DNA of 64,000 nt from Pseudomonas frederiksbergensis (GCF_000802155.2 NZ_JQGJ02000002.1:62001-126000), one strand, 5' to 3'; positions 43,226-52,906 are shown, counted from the first letter of the stretch. The notes: generated by a model not told the origin, from the letters alone. Program-made: numbers and translations.

Positions 43226-43292
43226 TGGGTGATGGGGTGGGGGAGGTCGAATTAGCTCATCGGTTATTCGGATTTTTTTCGGCAACACCGCC

Positions 43293-43413
43293 CCGTGGCG
43301 AGGGAGCTTGCTCCCGCTCGGCTGCGCAGCAGGCGCAGATGGTCTGCCAGGACCGTGGTGCTTGGTTTCGGGGGCGCTGCGCACCCCAGCGGGAGCAAGC
43401 TCCCTCGCCACGG
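43293..43413. repeat. REPIN-like pair of inverted REP sequences
   Basis: The 26-base stretch at 43293-43318 (core GTGGCGAGGGAGCTTGCTCC) is repeated exactly as its reverse complement at 43388-43413, 69 bases away. This is the layout of Pseudomonas REPIN elements, moved by RAYT transposases. No RAYT gene is in the window. Confidence 0.75.
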
Positions 43414-43505
43414 AGTTTCCGAGCGCGGTTCCAGTAGGTCACTTCAGCTCATTCAGGCTCGCCAGCCCCCCTTAAACAGCTGATTGCAGCCCCTCCAGCC
43501 AAGCC

Positions 43506-43523
43506 CTGTCACAGAACCGTCAT
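43506..43523 (+). promoter_or_regulatory. PHO box for the TonB-receptor/phytase unit
   Basis: CTGTCACAGAACCGTCAT matches the PHO-box half-sites at 12 of 14 positions. A -10-like TAGCGT at 43534 begins 17 bases after the second half-site starts, as expected when PhoB replaces -35 contacts. Confidence 0.7.
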
Positions 43524-43598
43524 TCCCCACCCCTAGCGTGCCCTCCCAGTTGCCGGGCCGTTGCCTGGCGGATTTTCTGATTCCTGGGGAGGACCACC

Positions 43599-46121
43599 AT
43601 GCAGCACCGTACCAGCACCGCCGGGCTCGTCGGTTTTACGCTCACTGCCTTGGCCATGGCCGTGGCCAGCGAGCGCTTGAGCGCTGCCGAGCCATCGGCC
43701 ACCGAGCACGTCGAGGTAGTCGGCCAGGCCGCCAGTATCGACCAGGCCCTCAAGGAGCAACGCAGCGCCGACAGCATCAAGAGTGTGGTGCACGCCGACG
43801 GCGTGGCACAGCTGCCGGATGAGAACGTCGCCGAAGCGGTCCAGCGCCTGCCGGGCATCAGCGTCGAACGCGACCAGGGCGAAGGCCGCTTCGTCAGCGT
43901 GCGCGGGCTGGGGCCGGACCTCAACAGCGTGACCATCAACAGCACGCTGGTGCCCGCCCCGGAAAGCGAGCGCCGCGCGGTCGCCCTCGACGTGTTGCCC
44001 TCGGAACTGGTGCAGTCGCTGTCAGTGATCAAGACCCTGACGCCGGACATGGACGCCAACTCATTGGGCGGTACGGTGGACGTCAAGAGCCTCTCGGCTT
44101 TTGATCATGAGGGACTGTTCTACACCGGCAGCAGCGAAGCCAGCTATGACAAGAACACTGCCCAGACCAGCCCGAGATTTTCCGGCGCCATCAGTGATCG
44201 TTTCAGCCTGGGCGACGGCATCGACAACTTCGGCGTCGCCGCCGCGCTGAGCTGGCAGAAGCGTGACTTCGGTTCGGACAACGTCGAAACCGGCGGCGCC
44301 TGGGACTTCGAGCAAGGCTCACGACTCGAAGAACTCGAACAGCGCGACTACGACATCCGTCGCGAGCGTGCTGGCGGCGGGCTGAATTTCGACTACAAGC
44401 CTGATGACTTCAGTAGCTATTACCTGCGCACGCTGTACAGCCGCTACAAGGACAGCGAAACCCGCAACGCCGCCAGTATTGCCTTCGACGACCCACAGGC
44501 GCCGGGCGAGATCGGCCCTGCCGAGGGTGAGCGCAAGCTCAAGCAGCGCGAAGAGACCCAGCAAATCCAATCCTATGTGCTGGGCGGCGAGCGCTTGTTC
44601 GGTCTCTGGACGCTGAGTGGCCAGGCGGGCTACAGCGAGTCCAGCGAGGACAGTCCCGGCCACATCGCCGGCGCCACGTTCCAGGGCATCGATGGCATTG
44701 ACGGTGGTTTCTACGACAGTGGCAAGCCGCGGCCGATCGTTGGCCCAGGCTTCTACGATCCGGCCAACTTCAGCCTCGACAAGGTGGACTGGGAACGGCA
44801 GAAAACCACCGACACCGAGAAGAACCTGCGCCTGGACCTGGCCCGTGACTATGACGTGAAAGGCTACGCATCCCAGGTGAAATTCGGTGGCAAGGTCAGC
44901 CGGCGCGACAAGGACAACGATCTCGACGCCTGGGTGTACGAGGATTTCGATGACCTGGGGTTCACCGACGAGCAACTCAGTCTTGGCCAGTTCCAGAAGG
45001 GCAACGTCGACTACCGCCTGGGCCGGTTCGGCCCTGGGATCAGTGCCAGTGCCATCAAGCAATTGCTGGGAGGCCTCGATCGCGACGAGTTTTTCGACGA
45101 GCAGGAGTCGCGGGTCAACGACTTCAAGATGAGCGAAGACATCAACGCCGCGTACCTGATGAATACCGTCGACATCGACGATTGGCGCTTCATTGCCGGC
45201 ATGCGCTACGAAGGCACCGAGTTCGAGGCCAAGGGCACCGGCGCCACCGACGGTGTCTTCACCGACACCGATACCCGACGCCAATACCACCATTGGCTAC
45301 CCGGCCTGCACGCACGTTATCAGTTGGACAAGAACACCCAGGTGCGCGCGGCCTGGACCAAGTCCGTGGTGCGACCAACCTTCGGCCAACTGGCTCCGGG
45401 TTTTGTCATCGACGATGACGAGGCCACCTTCGGCAACCCGGACCTCAAGCCCCTGGAATCGAGCAATCTGGACCTGGGCATCGAACACTTCATGGGCCGC
45501 GCCGGCACCGTCTCGGCTTTCGTGTTCTACAAGGACATACAGAACTTCGTCTATAACACCGACCTGGCCGGCACCGGCGCCTGGACCGATTTCGCCGAAG
45601 CCCACAGTTTCGCCAACGGCGACAGTGCCAAGCTCTATGGCCTGGAACTGGCTTACTCGCAAAAATTCGATTGGCTGCCGGCGCCGTGGAACGGCCTGCT
45701 GCTGGGTGGCAACGCGACGTTCAGTCGATCCGATGCGCAAATCGAAGGGTTCGACCAGGCCAGTGGCACCCAGCGCAAGCGCAGCATTGACCTGCCAAAC
45801 CAGTCGGATACGGTCGGCAACCTCATGTTGGGTTGGGAAAACGACAAGCTCAGCCTGCGCCTGTCGGCCAACTACAAATCGGCCTACCTGTACGAATTGG
45901 CCTCCATCAGCGACCGCGACCATGACCTGTATGTCGACGCCCAGACTTTCGTCGACTTCAGTGCCCGCTATTCGCTGACCAAGAACCTGCAAGTCAGCCT
46001 GGAAGCCCAGAACCTCACTGACGAGCCGTACTTCGTCTACACCGGCCACCGTTCCTACAACGGCCAATTCGAGGAATACGGCCCGACCTACAAGCTGGGG
46101 CTGACGTTTACCCATTTCTGA
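43599..46121 (+). CDS. TonB-dependent receptor, PHO-box controlled, linked to phytase
   Basis: The 840-residue protein has a signal peptide (LVGFTLTALAMAVASERLSAAE). The plug domain follows (VAQLPDENVAEAVQRLPGISVERDQGEGRFVSVRGLGPDLNSVTINS, SLGGTVDVKSL) and then a long barrel ending FTHF. It lacks an STN signalling domain, so it is a plain importer. The plug sequence belongs to the TonB-receptor branch often used for sugars and other non-siderophore ligands. The phytase gene follows after 43 bases. I infer binding or import of phytate or its products. Confidence 0.92.
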   Translation: MQHRTSTAGLVGFTLTALAMAVASERLSAAEPSATEHVEVVGQAASIDQALKEQRSADSIKSVVHADGVAQLPDENVAEAVQRLPGISVERDQGEGRFVSVRGLGPDLNSVTINSTLVPAPESERRAVALDVLPSELVQSLSVIKTLTPDMDANSLGGTVDVKSLSAFDHEGLFYTGSSEASYDKNTAQTSPRFSGAISDRFSLGDGIDNFGVAAALSWQKRDFGSDNVETGGAWDFEQGSRLEELEQRDYDIRRERAGGGLNFDYKPDDFSSYYLRTLYSRYKDSETRNAASIAFDDPQAPGEIGPAEGERKLKQREETQQIQSYVLGGERLFGLWTLSGQAGYSESSEDSPGHIAGATFQGIDGIDGGFYDSGKPRPIVGPGFYDPANFSLDKVDWERQKTTDTEKNLRLDLARDYDVKGYASQVKFGGKVSRRDKDNDLDAWVYEDFDDLGFTDEQLSLGQFQKGNVDYRLGRFGPGISASAIKQLLGGLDRDEFFDEQESRVNDFKMSEDINAAYLMNTVDIDDWRFIAGMRYEGTEFEAKGTGATDGVFTDTDTRRQYHHWLPGLHARYQLDKNTQVRAAWTKSVVRPTFGQLAPGFVIDDDEATFGNPDLKPLESSNLDLGIEHFMGRAGTVSAFVFYKDIQNFVYNTDLAGTGAWTDFAEAHSFANGDSAKLYGLELAYSQKFDWLPAPWNGLLLGGNATFSRSDAQIEGFDQASGTQRKRSIDLPNQSDTVGNLMLGWENDKLSLRLSANYKSAYLYELASISDRDHDLYVDAQTFVDFSARYSLTKNLQVSLEAQNLTDEPYFVYTGHRSYNGQFEEYGPTYKLGLTFTHF

Positions 46122-46182
46122 ATAGACCCCGATTCCCCGTGGCAAGCACTTCGATTCTGGTTCCATGACAAGGATTTTTCCG

Positions 46183-48090
46183 TTGAACACAAAGCTGTCT
46201 TTACCCAAGCATTACGTGTTGGCAATGATCGCCTGCCTGCTGGCCAGCCATGCACAGGCCGCTCCGAGCCTGAAGCTGCAACCCTGGACACAGGACCTGT
46301 CAGCGAACGCCGTGGCGTTCCTGCCCGGCGAGGCGGCCGGGCGGTTGTTGGCCGGGCGTGATGGGTTGCTGCTGCTCGATGACCAAGGGCGCGAACTGGC
46401 GCGTTTCAACGGCGCATTCGATGGCCTGGATACCCGCGCCCTGGGCGCAAATGCGCTGGTGACCAGCCTCGACAGCAGTCGTCAGCAAGCGTTGCTGGTC
46501 AGCCTCGATCCGCAGAAGCGCCAGTGGGGCACACCGCTGTATCTGCCGACGCGGGATTTTCCGGTGAACGGCCTGTGCCTGTACCGGGACGAGGCGAGCA
46601 ATCTGTTCGTCTTCCTGGTCGGTGAAGAAGGCCGGGGCGAGCAATGGCTGGTAGGCCATGGCGAGCAACTCAGCGAGACCGCGCAGCGGGTGCGTGGCCT
46701 GCCGCTGCCGCCGGATGCCACGACGTGCCAGGTACAGGACGACGCCAACCAATTGTTCGTCAATGAAGAGCGGGTGGGTTGGTGGGCGTATCCGGCCTCG
46801 TCCGAGGCCGAGTCCGTGCGAGTGCCGGCGGCGATGCGGGCACCGTTCGGTGACATCCGCCACTTGGCCGGCGCCATGGCTGTGCTGCCGGGGGGCTTGC
46901 TCGGGCTGGACCCGCAAGCGGGGCAGTTGAATGTGTACCAGCAGCAAGGCCAGGCATGGGTTGCCAAGGGCGGCCTGCCGCTAACGGGGCTGAAGGAGCC
47001 GGAAAGCCTCGCCGTGCGCCTGACAAAAAACGGCGCTCAACTGCTGCTGCGTGACGATGAAAACGGCCGTCTCTACCAAGGCGACATCAATTGGCAGCCC
47101 ACGCCGGTGCCGTTGGCGCCGAGGTTGCCCAATGTCGCCGCCATCGCCCAGAGCGAGCCGGTGGCCCGCCAAGGTGATGCGGCGGATGACCCGGCCATCT
47201 GGGTCCACCCGACCACGCCCGCCATGAGTCGGGTATTGGGCACCAACAAGAAGCAAGGCCTGCTGGCTTACGACCTGCAAGGCAAGTTGCTGCAAGAGCT
47301 GCCGGTGGGACGCCTCAACAATGTCGATGTGCGCAGCGGCCTCAAGCTGGGTTCGCAAACCATCGACCTGGCCGTGGCCAGCAACCGTGACCGCAACAGC
47401 CTGAGCCTGTTCAGCATCGATCGCGCCAGCGGTGAGTTGCGCGAAGCCGGCGAGATCGCGACGCCGCTCAAGGAAATCTACGGGATCTGCCTGTTCCAGC
47501 CCGACAGCGGCGAGTTGTATGCCTTCGCCAATGGCAAGGATGGGCAATTCCTGCAGTACCGCTTGCACGCTGCGGACGGCTCGATCAACGGCGAGTTGGT
47601 GCGTCAGTTCAGCGTCGACAGCCAACCCGAAGGCTGCGTGGCCGACGATCAGCGCCAACGCTTGTTTCTCGGTGAGGAAGACGTCGGCGTCTGGACCGTC
47701 GATGCCCGTGCCGACCAACCGGCCACCCTGGGCAGCGTGATCAAGGTCGGTGCGCAACTGCACGCCGATGTCGAGGGCATCGCCTTGTATCAAAGCGCCG
47801 GCCACGACTACCTGGTGATCTCCAGCCAGGGCAACGACAGCTATGTGGTGCTCGATGCCCAGCCACCCTATGCCGTGCGCGGAGCGTTCAGGGTCGGGCT
47901 GAACGCGGCGGCGAACATCGACGGGGCTTCGGAAACCGACGGCCTGGAGGTGGTTTCGGCCAACCTCGGGGGACCTTGGAGCCAAGGCATGCTGGTAGTC
48001 CAGGACGGGCGCAAGCGCATGCCCGAGCAAGCCCAGAATTTCAAGTTCGTGCCGTGGACCGACGTGGCGAAAGCGCTAGGCCTGCCTTGA
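46183..48090 (+). CDS. Two-domain beta-propeller phytase (3-phytase), exported
   Basis: The TTG at 46183 is chosen over the ATG at 46165 because AGGA lies eight bases upstream; both give a signal peptide ending SHAQA. Residues from about 335 carry the full beta-propeller phytase pattern: DDPAIWVHP, GTNKKQGLLAYDLQGK, RLNNVDVR, YGICLF, EGCVADD, LFLGEEDVGVWTV and ADVEGIALY, then SSQGNDSYVV. The ~300 residues before it look like a second, degenerate propeller, as in dual-domain phytases. It releases phosphate from phytate in a calcium-dependent way in the periplasm or outside. Confidence 0.92.
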   Translation: MNTKLSLPKHYVLAMIACLLASHAQAAPSLKLQPWTQDLSANAVAFLPGEAAGRLLAGRDGLLLLDDQGRELARFNGAFDGLDTRALGANALVTSLDSSRQQALLVSLDPQKRQWGTPLYLPTRDFPVNGLCLYRDEASNLFVFLVGEEGRGEQWLVGHGEQLSETAQRVRGLPLPPDATTCQVQDDANQLFVNEERVGWWAYPASSEAESVRVPAAMRAPFGDIRHLAGAMAVLPGGLLGLDPQAGQLNVYQQQGQAWVAKGGLPLTGLKEPESLAVRLTKNGAQLLLRDDENGRLYQGDINWQPTPVPLAPRLPNVAAIAQSEPVARQGDAADDPAIWVHPTTPAMSRVLGTNKKQGLLAYDLQGKLLQELPVGRLNNVDVRSGLKLGSQTIDLAVASNRDRNSLSLFSIDRASGELREAGEIATPLKEIYGICLFQPDSGELYAFANGKDGQFLQYRLHAADGSINGELVRQFSVDSQPEGCVADDQRQRLFLGEEDVGVWTVDARADQPATLGSVIKVGAQLHADVEGIALYQSAGHDYLVISSQGNDSYVVLDAQPPYAVRGAFRVGLNAAANIDGASETDGLEVVSANLGGPWSQGMLVVQDGRKRMPEQAQNFKFVPWTDVAKALGLP

Positions 48091-48096
48091 AGGGCG

Positions 48097-48114
48097 CCGT
48101 CATCAACCGGTCAC
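48097..48114 (+). promoter_or_regulatory. PHO box for the TolQ/TolR/TonB-like unit
   Basis: CCGTCATCAACCGGTCAC matches the PHO-box half-sites at 12 of 14 positions. TGCAAT at 48125 begins exactly 17 bases after the start of the second half-site. It lies between the phytase stop and the tolQ-like start, so the motor genes may have their own phosphate-starvation promoter. Confidence 0.65.
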
Positions 48115-48154
48115 GAACATTTCATGCAATAGCAGTCCAACAGGAGTTCAACCC

Positions 48155-48862
48155 ATGCAAGCCACACTGGAACACATGACGATCTGGGGCTTGATCAGCG
48201 ACGCGAGCCTGCTGGTCAAGGCGGTCATGCTCACGCTGTTATTGGCCTCGTTGCTGAGCTGGTACCTGATCATCCAGCGCAGCACCGTGCTGCAGCGCAG
48301 CGAGCGCCAATTCAACGGTTTTCTCCAGCGCTTTCGCAGTAGCGCTGATCTGCTGCCGCTGTACCGCGAAACCGCCCAGGCGCGCGCGGAGGACGGCGGC
48401 GTGCTGCCGGTTTTCCATGCCGGTTACCAGGCGTTCATCCAACTGAACCTGCCTTCGGGCAGCCCTGCGGTGGTGCTCGAAGGCGTCGAACGCTCGCTTT
48501 ACGTGGCCATCAGCGAACAAGAAATCCAGCTGGAAAAGGGCCTGCAGTTTCTGGCCACTGTCGGCTCGGTCAGCCCTTACATCGGCCTGTTCGGCACCGT
48601 ATGGGGAATCATGAACGCCTTCCTGGGCTTGTCCCAGGTGCAACAGGCCAGTCTTTCCACCGTGGCGCCGGGTATCGCCGAAGCGTTGATCGCCACGGCT
48701 ATCGGCCTGTTTGCCGCGATCCCGGCGGTGGTTGCCTATAACCGCCTGGCTGCGCGCGGGCAGACGCTGCTGACCCGCTACTACGCCTTTGGCAACGAAT
48801 TGCAGGCCCGCTTGCATCGCAAGTTGCACGGTGCCTCGGTGAACCTGGCGACGGCCGCTTGA
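48155..48862 (+). CDS. TolQ/ExbB-type proton channel subunit
   Basis: The 235-residue protein has three membrane segments (VKAVMLTLLLASLLSWYLII; FLATVGSVSPYIGLFGTVWGIMNAF; LIATAIGLFAAIPAVVAYN) with the conserved GLFGTVWG and the Thr/Pro residues of the family. Length and the first-helix pattern fit TolQ slightly better than ExbB. It forms the proton-driven motor with the next two products in the inner membrane. Confidence 0.93.
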   Translation: MQATLEHMTIWGLISDASLLVKAVMLTLLLASLLSWYLIIQRSTVLQRSERQFNGFLQRFRSSADLLPLYRETAQARAEDGGVLPVFHAGYQAFIQLNLPSGSPAVVLEGVERSLYVAISEQEIQLEKGLQFLATVGSVSPYIGLFGTVWGIMNAFLGLSQVQQASLSTVAPGIAEALIATAIGLFAAIPAVVAYNRLAARGQTLLTRYYAFGNELQARLHRKLHGASVNLATAA

Positions 48863-48875
48863 AGGGAGAGGGCAG

Positions 48876-49322
48876 ATGTTAGTCAAGCCGCAACGCAAGC
48901 ACGGGCCCAAGGCCGAAATGAATGTGGTCCCCTACATCGACGTCATGCTGGTGTTGTTGGTGATCTTCATGGTCACCGCGCCGATGCTGACCCAAGGCGT
49001 GAAAATCGAGCTGCCCAAGGTCGCCAGCGAAGCCTTGGCCAACGATGGCCGGCAGCGGATCCTGACGTTGTCGGTGAAAGCCGAAGGCGGCTACTACTGG
49101 AACCTCGGCGGCGAACTGGACACTCAGCACCAGACCGACAGCGCGGTGGACCTGGAGCAGTTGCGCGTGAAGGTGGCGCAGGTCGTCGCCGAGCGCAGCG
49201 ATACCCAGGTCTACATCCGGGCTGATGGCCATGCCGATTACGCCCGGGTCGTTGCCGCCATGGCGGCCTTGCAGCAGGGCGGGGTGAGCAACCTGGGCCT
49301 GGTGACCGAGGCTGAACGATGA
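48876..49322 (+). CDS. TolR/ExbD-type motor subunit
   Basis: The 148-residue protein has a short cytoplasmic N-terminus, then EMNVVPYIDVMLVLLVIFMVTAPML, whose Asp is the proton-carrying residue of ExbD/TolR. A periplasmic domain ending GLVTEAER, similar to TolR, follows. It starts 13 bases after the tolQ-like gene and overlaps the next gene by 4 bases. Confidence 0.93.
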   Translation: MLVKPQRKHGPKAEMNVVPYIDVMLVLLVIFMVTAPMLTQGVKIELPKVASEALANDGRQRILTLSVKAEGGYYWNLGGELDTQHQTDSAVDLEQLRVKVAQVVAERSDTQVYIRADGHADYARVVAAMAALQQGGVSNLGLVTEAER

Positions 49323-50128
49323 CGGCGATGATCATGCACGGTTCGTCCATGGGATGGCCGGTGCCGGGCCGCGAGGGCTTCTGGAGAAATGGCTTGGCGG
49401 CGGGCGGTGCCGTGGCGTTGCACGCCGCCGTCGTCGTACTGCTGGTGGCCGGTTGGACGGTGGAGAAACCGTCGGTGGAGGCGCCTCGGGTCCTGCGTAC
49501 GCAACTGGTTATCCTGCCACCGGCCCCGGCTCCCCAGGCGCCCGCGCCCGTGGCGGCTGTCACACCGCAACCGGTCGAAGCGCCTGCGCCGCAGGTCGAG
49601 GCTACCCGCCCCAAACCGGTCGAGGCAACGCCTGATCCGCAGCTTCAAGCAAGGAAGCTGGAGCAGGCTGCCTTGGCTCGCAAACGGGTCGAGGAGCGCA
49701 AGCGCGAACAACAGGCCGATGAGCAACGGCAGCGCCAGGAAAGTGAACGTCGTCGGCACGAAGCGGAGCAGCAGGCTGCGGAACAACAGCGCCAGGCCCA
49801 ACAGGCCGAGGCGCTCGCCCGGCAACGCCGTGCCGAACAGGCGCGCCTGGCCGCCGACAGCCGCAGCTATCTGCCCCTGAGCAAAGAGGCACCGGACTAT
49901 CCGCAACGGGCGTTGGACAAAGGGCTGGAAGGTGATTGCACTGTGGAGTACAGCGTGACGCCGGATGGACGGATCGAGAACCCGAAGGTGCTCGATGGCT
50001 GCCACCCCTTATTCATCCGACCGTCCCTGGCGGCCGCCCAGACATTCCGCTACCAGCCGCGGATCGTCGACGGCAGGGCGGTCACGGTGCCGGCGGTGAG
50101 GAATACCTTTCACTACCGAATCAAATAG
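49319..50128 (+). CDS. TonB-family energy transducer with TolA-like charged region
   Basis: The 269-residue protein has one N-terminal membrane helix (GGAVALHAAVVVLLVAGW) and a Pro/Ala/Val-rich stretch. Next comes a long Arg/Glu/Gln/Ala-rich segment (about residues 115-185) like the TolA helical domain. A C-terminal TonB domain follows (APDYPQRALDKGLEGDCTVEYSVTPDGRIENPKVLDGC). It couples the motor to an outer-membrane receptor, presumably the one at 43599. The ATGA overlap with the tolR-like gene fixes the start. Confidence 0.9.
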   Translation: MTAMIMHGSSMGWPVPGREGFWRNGLAAGGAVALHAAVVVLLVAGWTVEKPSVEAPRVLRTQLVILPPAPAPQAPAPVAAVTPQPVEAPAPQVEATRPKPVEATPDPQLQARKLEQAALARKRVEERKREQQADEQRQRQESERRRHEAEQQAAEQQRQAQQAEALARQRRAEQARLAADSRSYLPLSKEAPDYPQRALDKGLEGDCTVEYSVTPDGRIENPKVLDGCHPLFIRPSLAAAQTFRYQPRIVDGRAVTVPAVRNTFHYRIK

Positions 50129-50597
50129 TCTGGCGGACATCGGCGGTGGGCCGGTGCTGGCGCAACAGCTCGATCTGTTTGGCGGGAATCAAGGTGCGCA
50201 ACGATTTATAAAGCGCCCGGGTCTCCAGCAGGTTCCAGACGCGCAACATGGTTTCCAGCGCATCGAGGGGCTTGCTGATGAAGTCCCTCGCGCCCAATGC
50301 CAGGGCCCGCAGGCGGGTGTCGCGGGTGGCGTCGGCGGTCAAGACCAGGATCGGCAGGTAGTCATTGGCCGGGATCCGCCGGTTGAGTTGCTCCAGCACC
50401 GCGAAGCCGTCGAACACAGGCATGTGCAGGTCCAGGATGACCAGGTCCGGCTCGAAACTGTTGAACAGGTCCAGGGTGCGCAGCGGTTCGGTGCTGCTCA
50501 GTACATTGTGCAACCCTTCGCGGGCCAGCAGTTGTTCCATCAGGTCGAGGTTGGGGCGCTGATCGTCAATGATCAGGATGCGCAAATCGCGATTCAT
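50121..50597 (-). CDS. Response regulator, receiver domain with short helical tail
   Basis: The 158-residue protein is a CheY-like receiver: Asp11/Asp12, phosphoacceptor Asp56 (VILDLHMP), Thr87 and Lys109. The remaining ~30 residues form a short helix without a known output domain. The start overlaps the hybrid-kinase stop by ATGA, and the end overlaps the convergent tonB-like gene by 8 bases. Confidence 0.92.
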   Translation of the reverse strand: MNRDLRILIIDDQRPNLDLMEQLLAREGLHNVLSSTEPLRTLDLFNSFEPDLVILDLHMPVFDGFAVLEQLNRRIPANDYLPILVLTADATRDTRLRALALGARDFISKPLDALETMLRVWNLLETRALYKSLRTLIPAKQIELLRQHRPTADVRQTI

Positions 50598-52906
50598 GCG
50601 GACTCCGGTAAATAACGTTCCAAGTGGCCAAGGAAGGCCTGGATATGAATGGGTTTGGTCAGGATCGCGGTGGCGCCTGCGTCGCGCAGGGCGCGGTGGG
50701 CCAGGTCGCTGGCATCGGCGGTGATCATCAGCACTGGCGTCGACGCCGTGGCTGGGGATTGGCGCAGGCGGCGAAGAACTTCCAGGCCTTCCAGGTCAGG
50801 CAAGGTCACGTCCAGCAAGATCAACTGTGGCGTGTGCTGGCGAGCCAGGTCCAGGCCCATCTGGCCTTGCATGCTCGACAACAGCTGGATGCCCGGACGG
50901 CGTTGCATCAGGGTTTCGATCAGGGCCAGGCTCGACAGGTTGTCTTCGATGCACAGCACCTTGGCGTCGAACTCGGTGCGCGGACGCGCCACTTCCAGTG
51001 CAACCATCGGCGGCAGATGAGACCCGGACACGTGGGCGCAGGGCAGTTGCAGGGTGAAGCAGCAACCTTGTCCCGGATCACTGCGCACTTGCAGGTGGCC
51101 TTGCATCATCTCCAGCAGGCTCTTGCTCAGGGAAAGTCCGAGTCCGGTGCCTTCGACCTGTGGATCGGCGCCAAGGCGTTCGAATGGCTTGAACAGGCGG
51201 CCCAACAGCTCGGGGGCGATGCCATGACCGGTGTCGCTGATGGCGATGCTGACGTGGGGGGCTTGGACAATGACCTCGATGCGCACCTCGCCGCCCGGCC
51301 GGTTGTATTTGATGGCGTTGGACAGCAGGTTCAACAACACCTGGACCAGGCGTTGGCGGTCGGCAAGCACGCCGCTGCCGTCGGGCAGCAAGGGAAGCTC
51401 GGCCAAATGGATACCGGCGTCGGCGGCCATTGGCGATACCAGGGTCAAGGCTTCGTGCAGCACCGCCGGCAGGCCGATCGGTTCGATGTTCAACGGCAGT
51501 CGACCCGCTTCGATCCGGGCGATGTCGAGCACCTCGTTGATCAACGCCAGCAAGTGCTGGCCCGCCCGGAGGATGTGACTGACCTGCGGGCGCTGGCCAG
51601 CGATGGAATCCATGTCCAGCAGTTGCGCGAAGCCCAGGATGGAGTTCAACGGCGTACGCAGTTCGTGGCTCATGCGTGACAGGAACTCACTCTTGGCGCG
51701 ACTGGCGCTTTCGGCTTCCTCGCGGGCCGTGCGCAGGGCTATCTCGGCGGCACGCCGGTCGGTAATGTCGCGGGTGATCTTGGAGAAGCCGCGCAGGGCG
51801 CCGGTGCCGTCGTATTGGGCGGTGATCACCACGCTGGCCCAGAACCGACTGCCGTCCTTGCGGCATCGCCAGCCTTCTTCCATGTAGTGACCGTCGCGGG
51901 TGGCCTCGAGCAGGGCCATGTCCGGGTGCGCCGGGCATTCTTCGGCGAGGTAGAACAGCGAGAAATGCCGGCCAAGCACTTCCTGTTCGGTATAACCCTT
52001 GATCCGCTCGGCGCCGACATTCCACGTGATCACATGGCCCTGGGCGTCCAGGGCGAAAATCCCATAGTCCTTCACGCCGTCGATGATCAGTCGCAGGCGT
52101 TCTTCGTTATCGCGCAAGGCTCGCTCGCGCTCGGCCAGCAATTGCCCGGCCTCCACCAGGCGCGTGCCCAGTTGGCCGATTTCATCCCGCTCCGGTGGTT
52201 GTGGCAGCAGCGGTTGGCCCAACGCCAGGCGCTGGGCGTTGCCTTGTACCTTCTGGACCCTGGCAACGATGCCCTTGGACAGGAACAGCACCGCGACGAT
52301 GGCGCCAAACAGCCCGCACACCGCCGCCAGCAGGGTCGCGAACAACAGGCGCATGCGCGTGGCCGAGGCGGCGGCGCTGCGCTCGGCGAGCAAGGCGTCT
52401 TCGCGGATGCGCATGGCGCTGATCTGTTCGCGCAACACATCCAGCACTTGTTTGTTTTCGATCAGGATGGCGGTAATGGTCGCGGTGTCATCGCCCTTGC
52501 CTGTGCGCAGGGCGACCAGCCCCTTGAGTTTTTCGCCGATCAGCGGCGTGATGGTCTTGAGATGCTCGCGCATCCTGGCGTCGCGGATGTTGTGATCCAG
52601 GCGTTGCAATGCGGCCTGGATCTTCGGTGTGGCCTGTTCATAGCCAGGCAGGAAATCTTCGCGACGGGTCAACAGATAGCCGCGCACGCTGGCGGCCGCT
52701 TCGGCCAGCAAGGTGTGCACCGCCTGGATGTCGCCCTGCACCAGCAGGACACGGCGGACATCTTCCTCGGCGCGGGCGGTCTGGCGCTCAGTGATATAGA
52801 TCAGCACCAAGGACAGCAACAGGACCACCAATGGCAGGGAGATCACCACCAATGCCTTGCCGCGCAAGGGCAGGTTGGCCCAACGTCGGGCGGCGAGAAA
52901 CCTCAT
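50594..52906 (-). CDS. Hybrid sensor histidine kinase (CHASE3-HAMP-PAS-HisKA-HATPase-REC)
   Basis: Started at the ATGA overlap with the previous gene, the product has 770 residues. Order: membrane helix ([20 protein letters not shown]), CHASE3-like helical sensor, second membrane helix near 190-210, HAMP, PAS (about 275-385; [18 protein letters not shown]), HisKA with His414 ([12 protein letters not shown]), HATPase, and a C-terminal receiver ([28 protein letters not shown]). CHASE3 domains face the periplasm. The signal is unknown. Confidence 0.93.
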   Translation of the reverse strand: MRFLAARRWANLPLRGKALVVISLPLVVLLLSLVLIYITERQTARAEEDVRRVLLVQGDIQAVHTLLAEAAASVRGYLLTRREDFLPGYEQATPKIQAALQRLDHNIRDARMREHLKTITPLIGEKLKGLVALRTGKGDDTATITAILIENKQVLDVLREQISAMRIREDALLAERSAAASATRMRLLFATLLAAVCGLFGAIVAVLFLSKGIVARVQKVQGNAQRLALGQPLLPQPPERDEIGQLGTRLVEAGQLLAERERALRDNEERLRLIIDGVKDYGIFALDAQGHVITWNVGAERIKGYTEQEVLGRHFSLFYLAEECPAHPDMALLEATRDGHYMEEGWRCRKDGSRFWASVVITAQYDGTGALRGFSKITRDITDRRAAEIALRTAREEAESASRAKSEFLSRMSHELRTPLNSILGFAQLLDMDSIAGQRPQVSHILRAGQHLLALINEVLDIARIEAGRLPLNIEPIGLPAVLHEALTLVSPMAADAGIHLAELPLLPDGSGVLADRQRLVQVLLNLLSNAIKYNRPGGEVRIEVIVQAPHVSIAISDTGHGIAPELLGRLFKPFERLGADPQVEGTGLGLSLSKSLLEMMQGHLQVRSDPGQGCCFTLQLPCAHVSGSHLPPMVALEVARPRTEFDAKVLCIEDNLSSLALIETLMQRRPGIQLLSSMQGQMGLDLARQHTPQLILLDVTLPDLEGLEVLRRLRQSPATASTPVLMITADASDLAHRALRDAGATAILTKPIHIQAFLGHLERYLPESA

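Larger units (their letters stand above)
43157..43598. other. Divergent control region between GGDEF and TonB-receptor genes
   Basis: The 442 bases contain no gene. They hold a minus-strand PHO box (43208-43225), a pair of inverted REP sequences (43293-43413) and a plus-strand PHO box (43506-43523). Confidence 0.75.
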
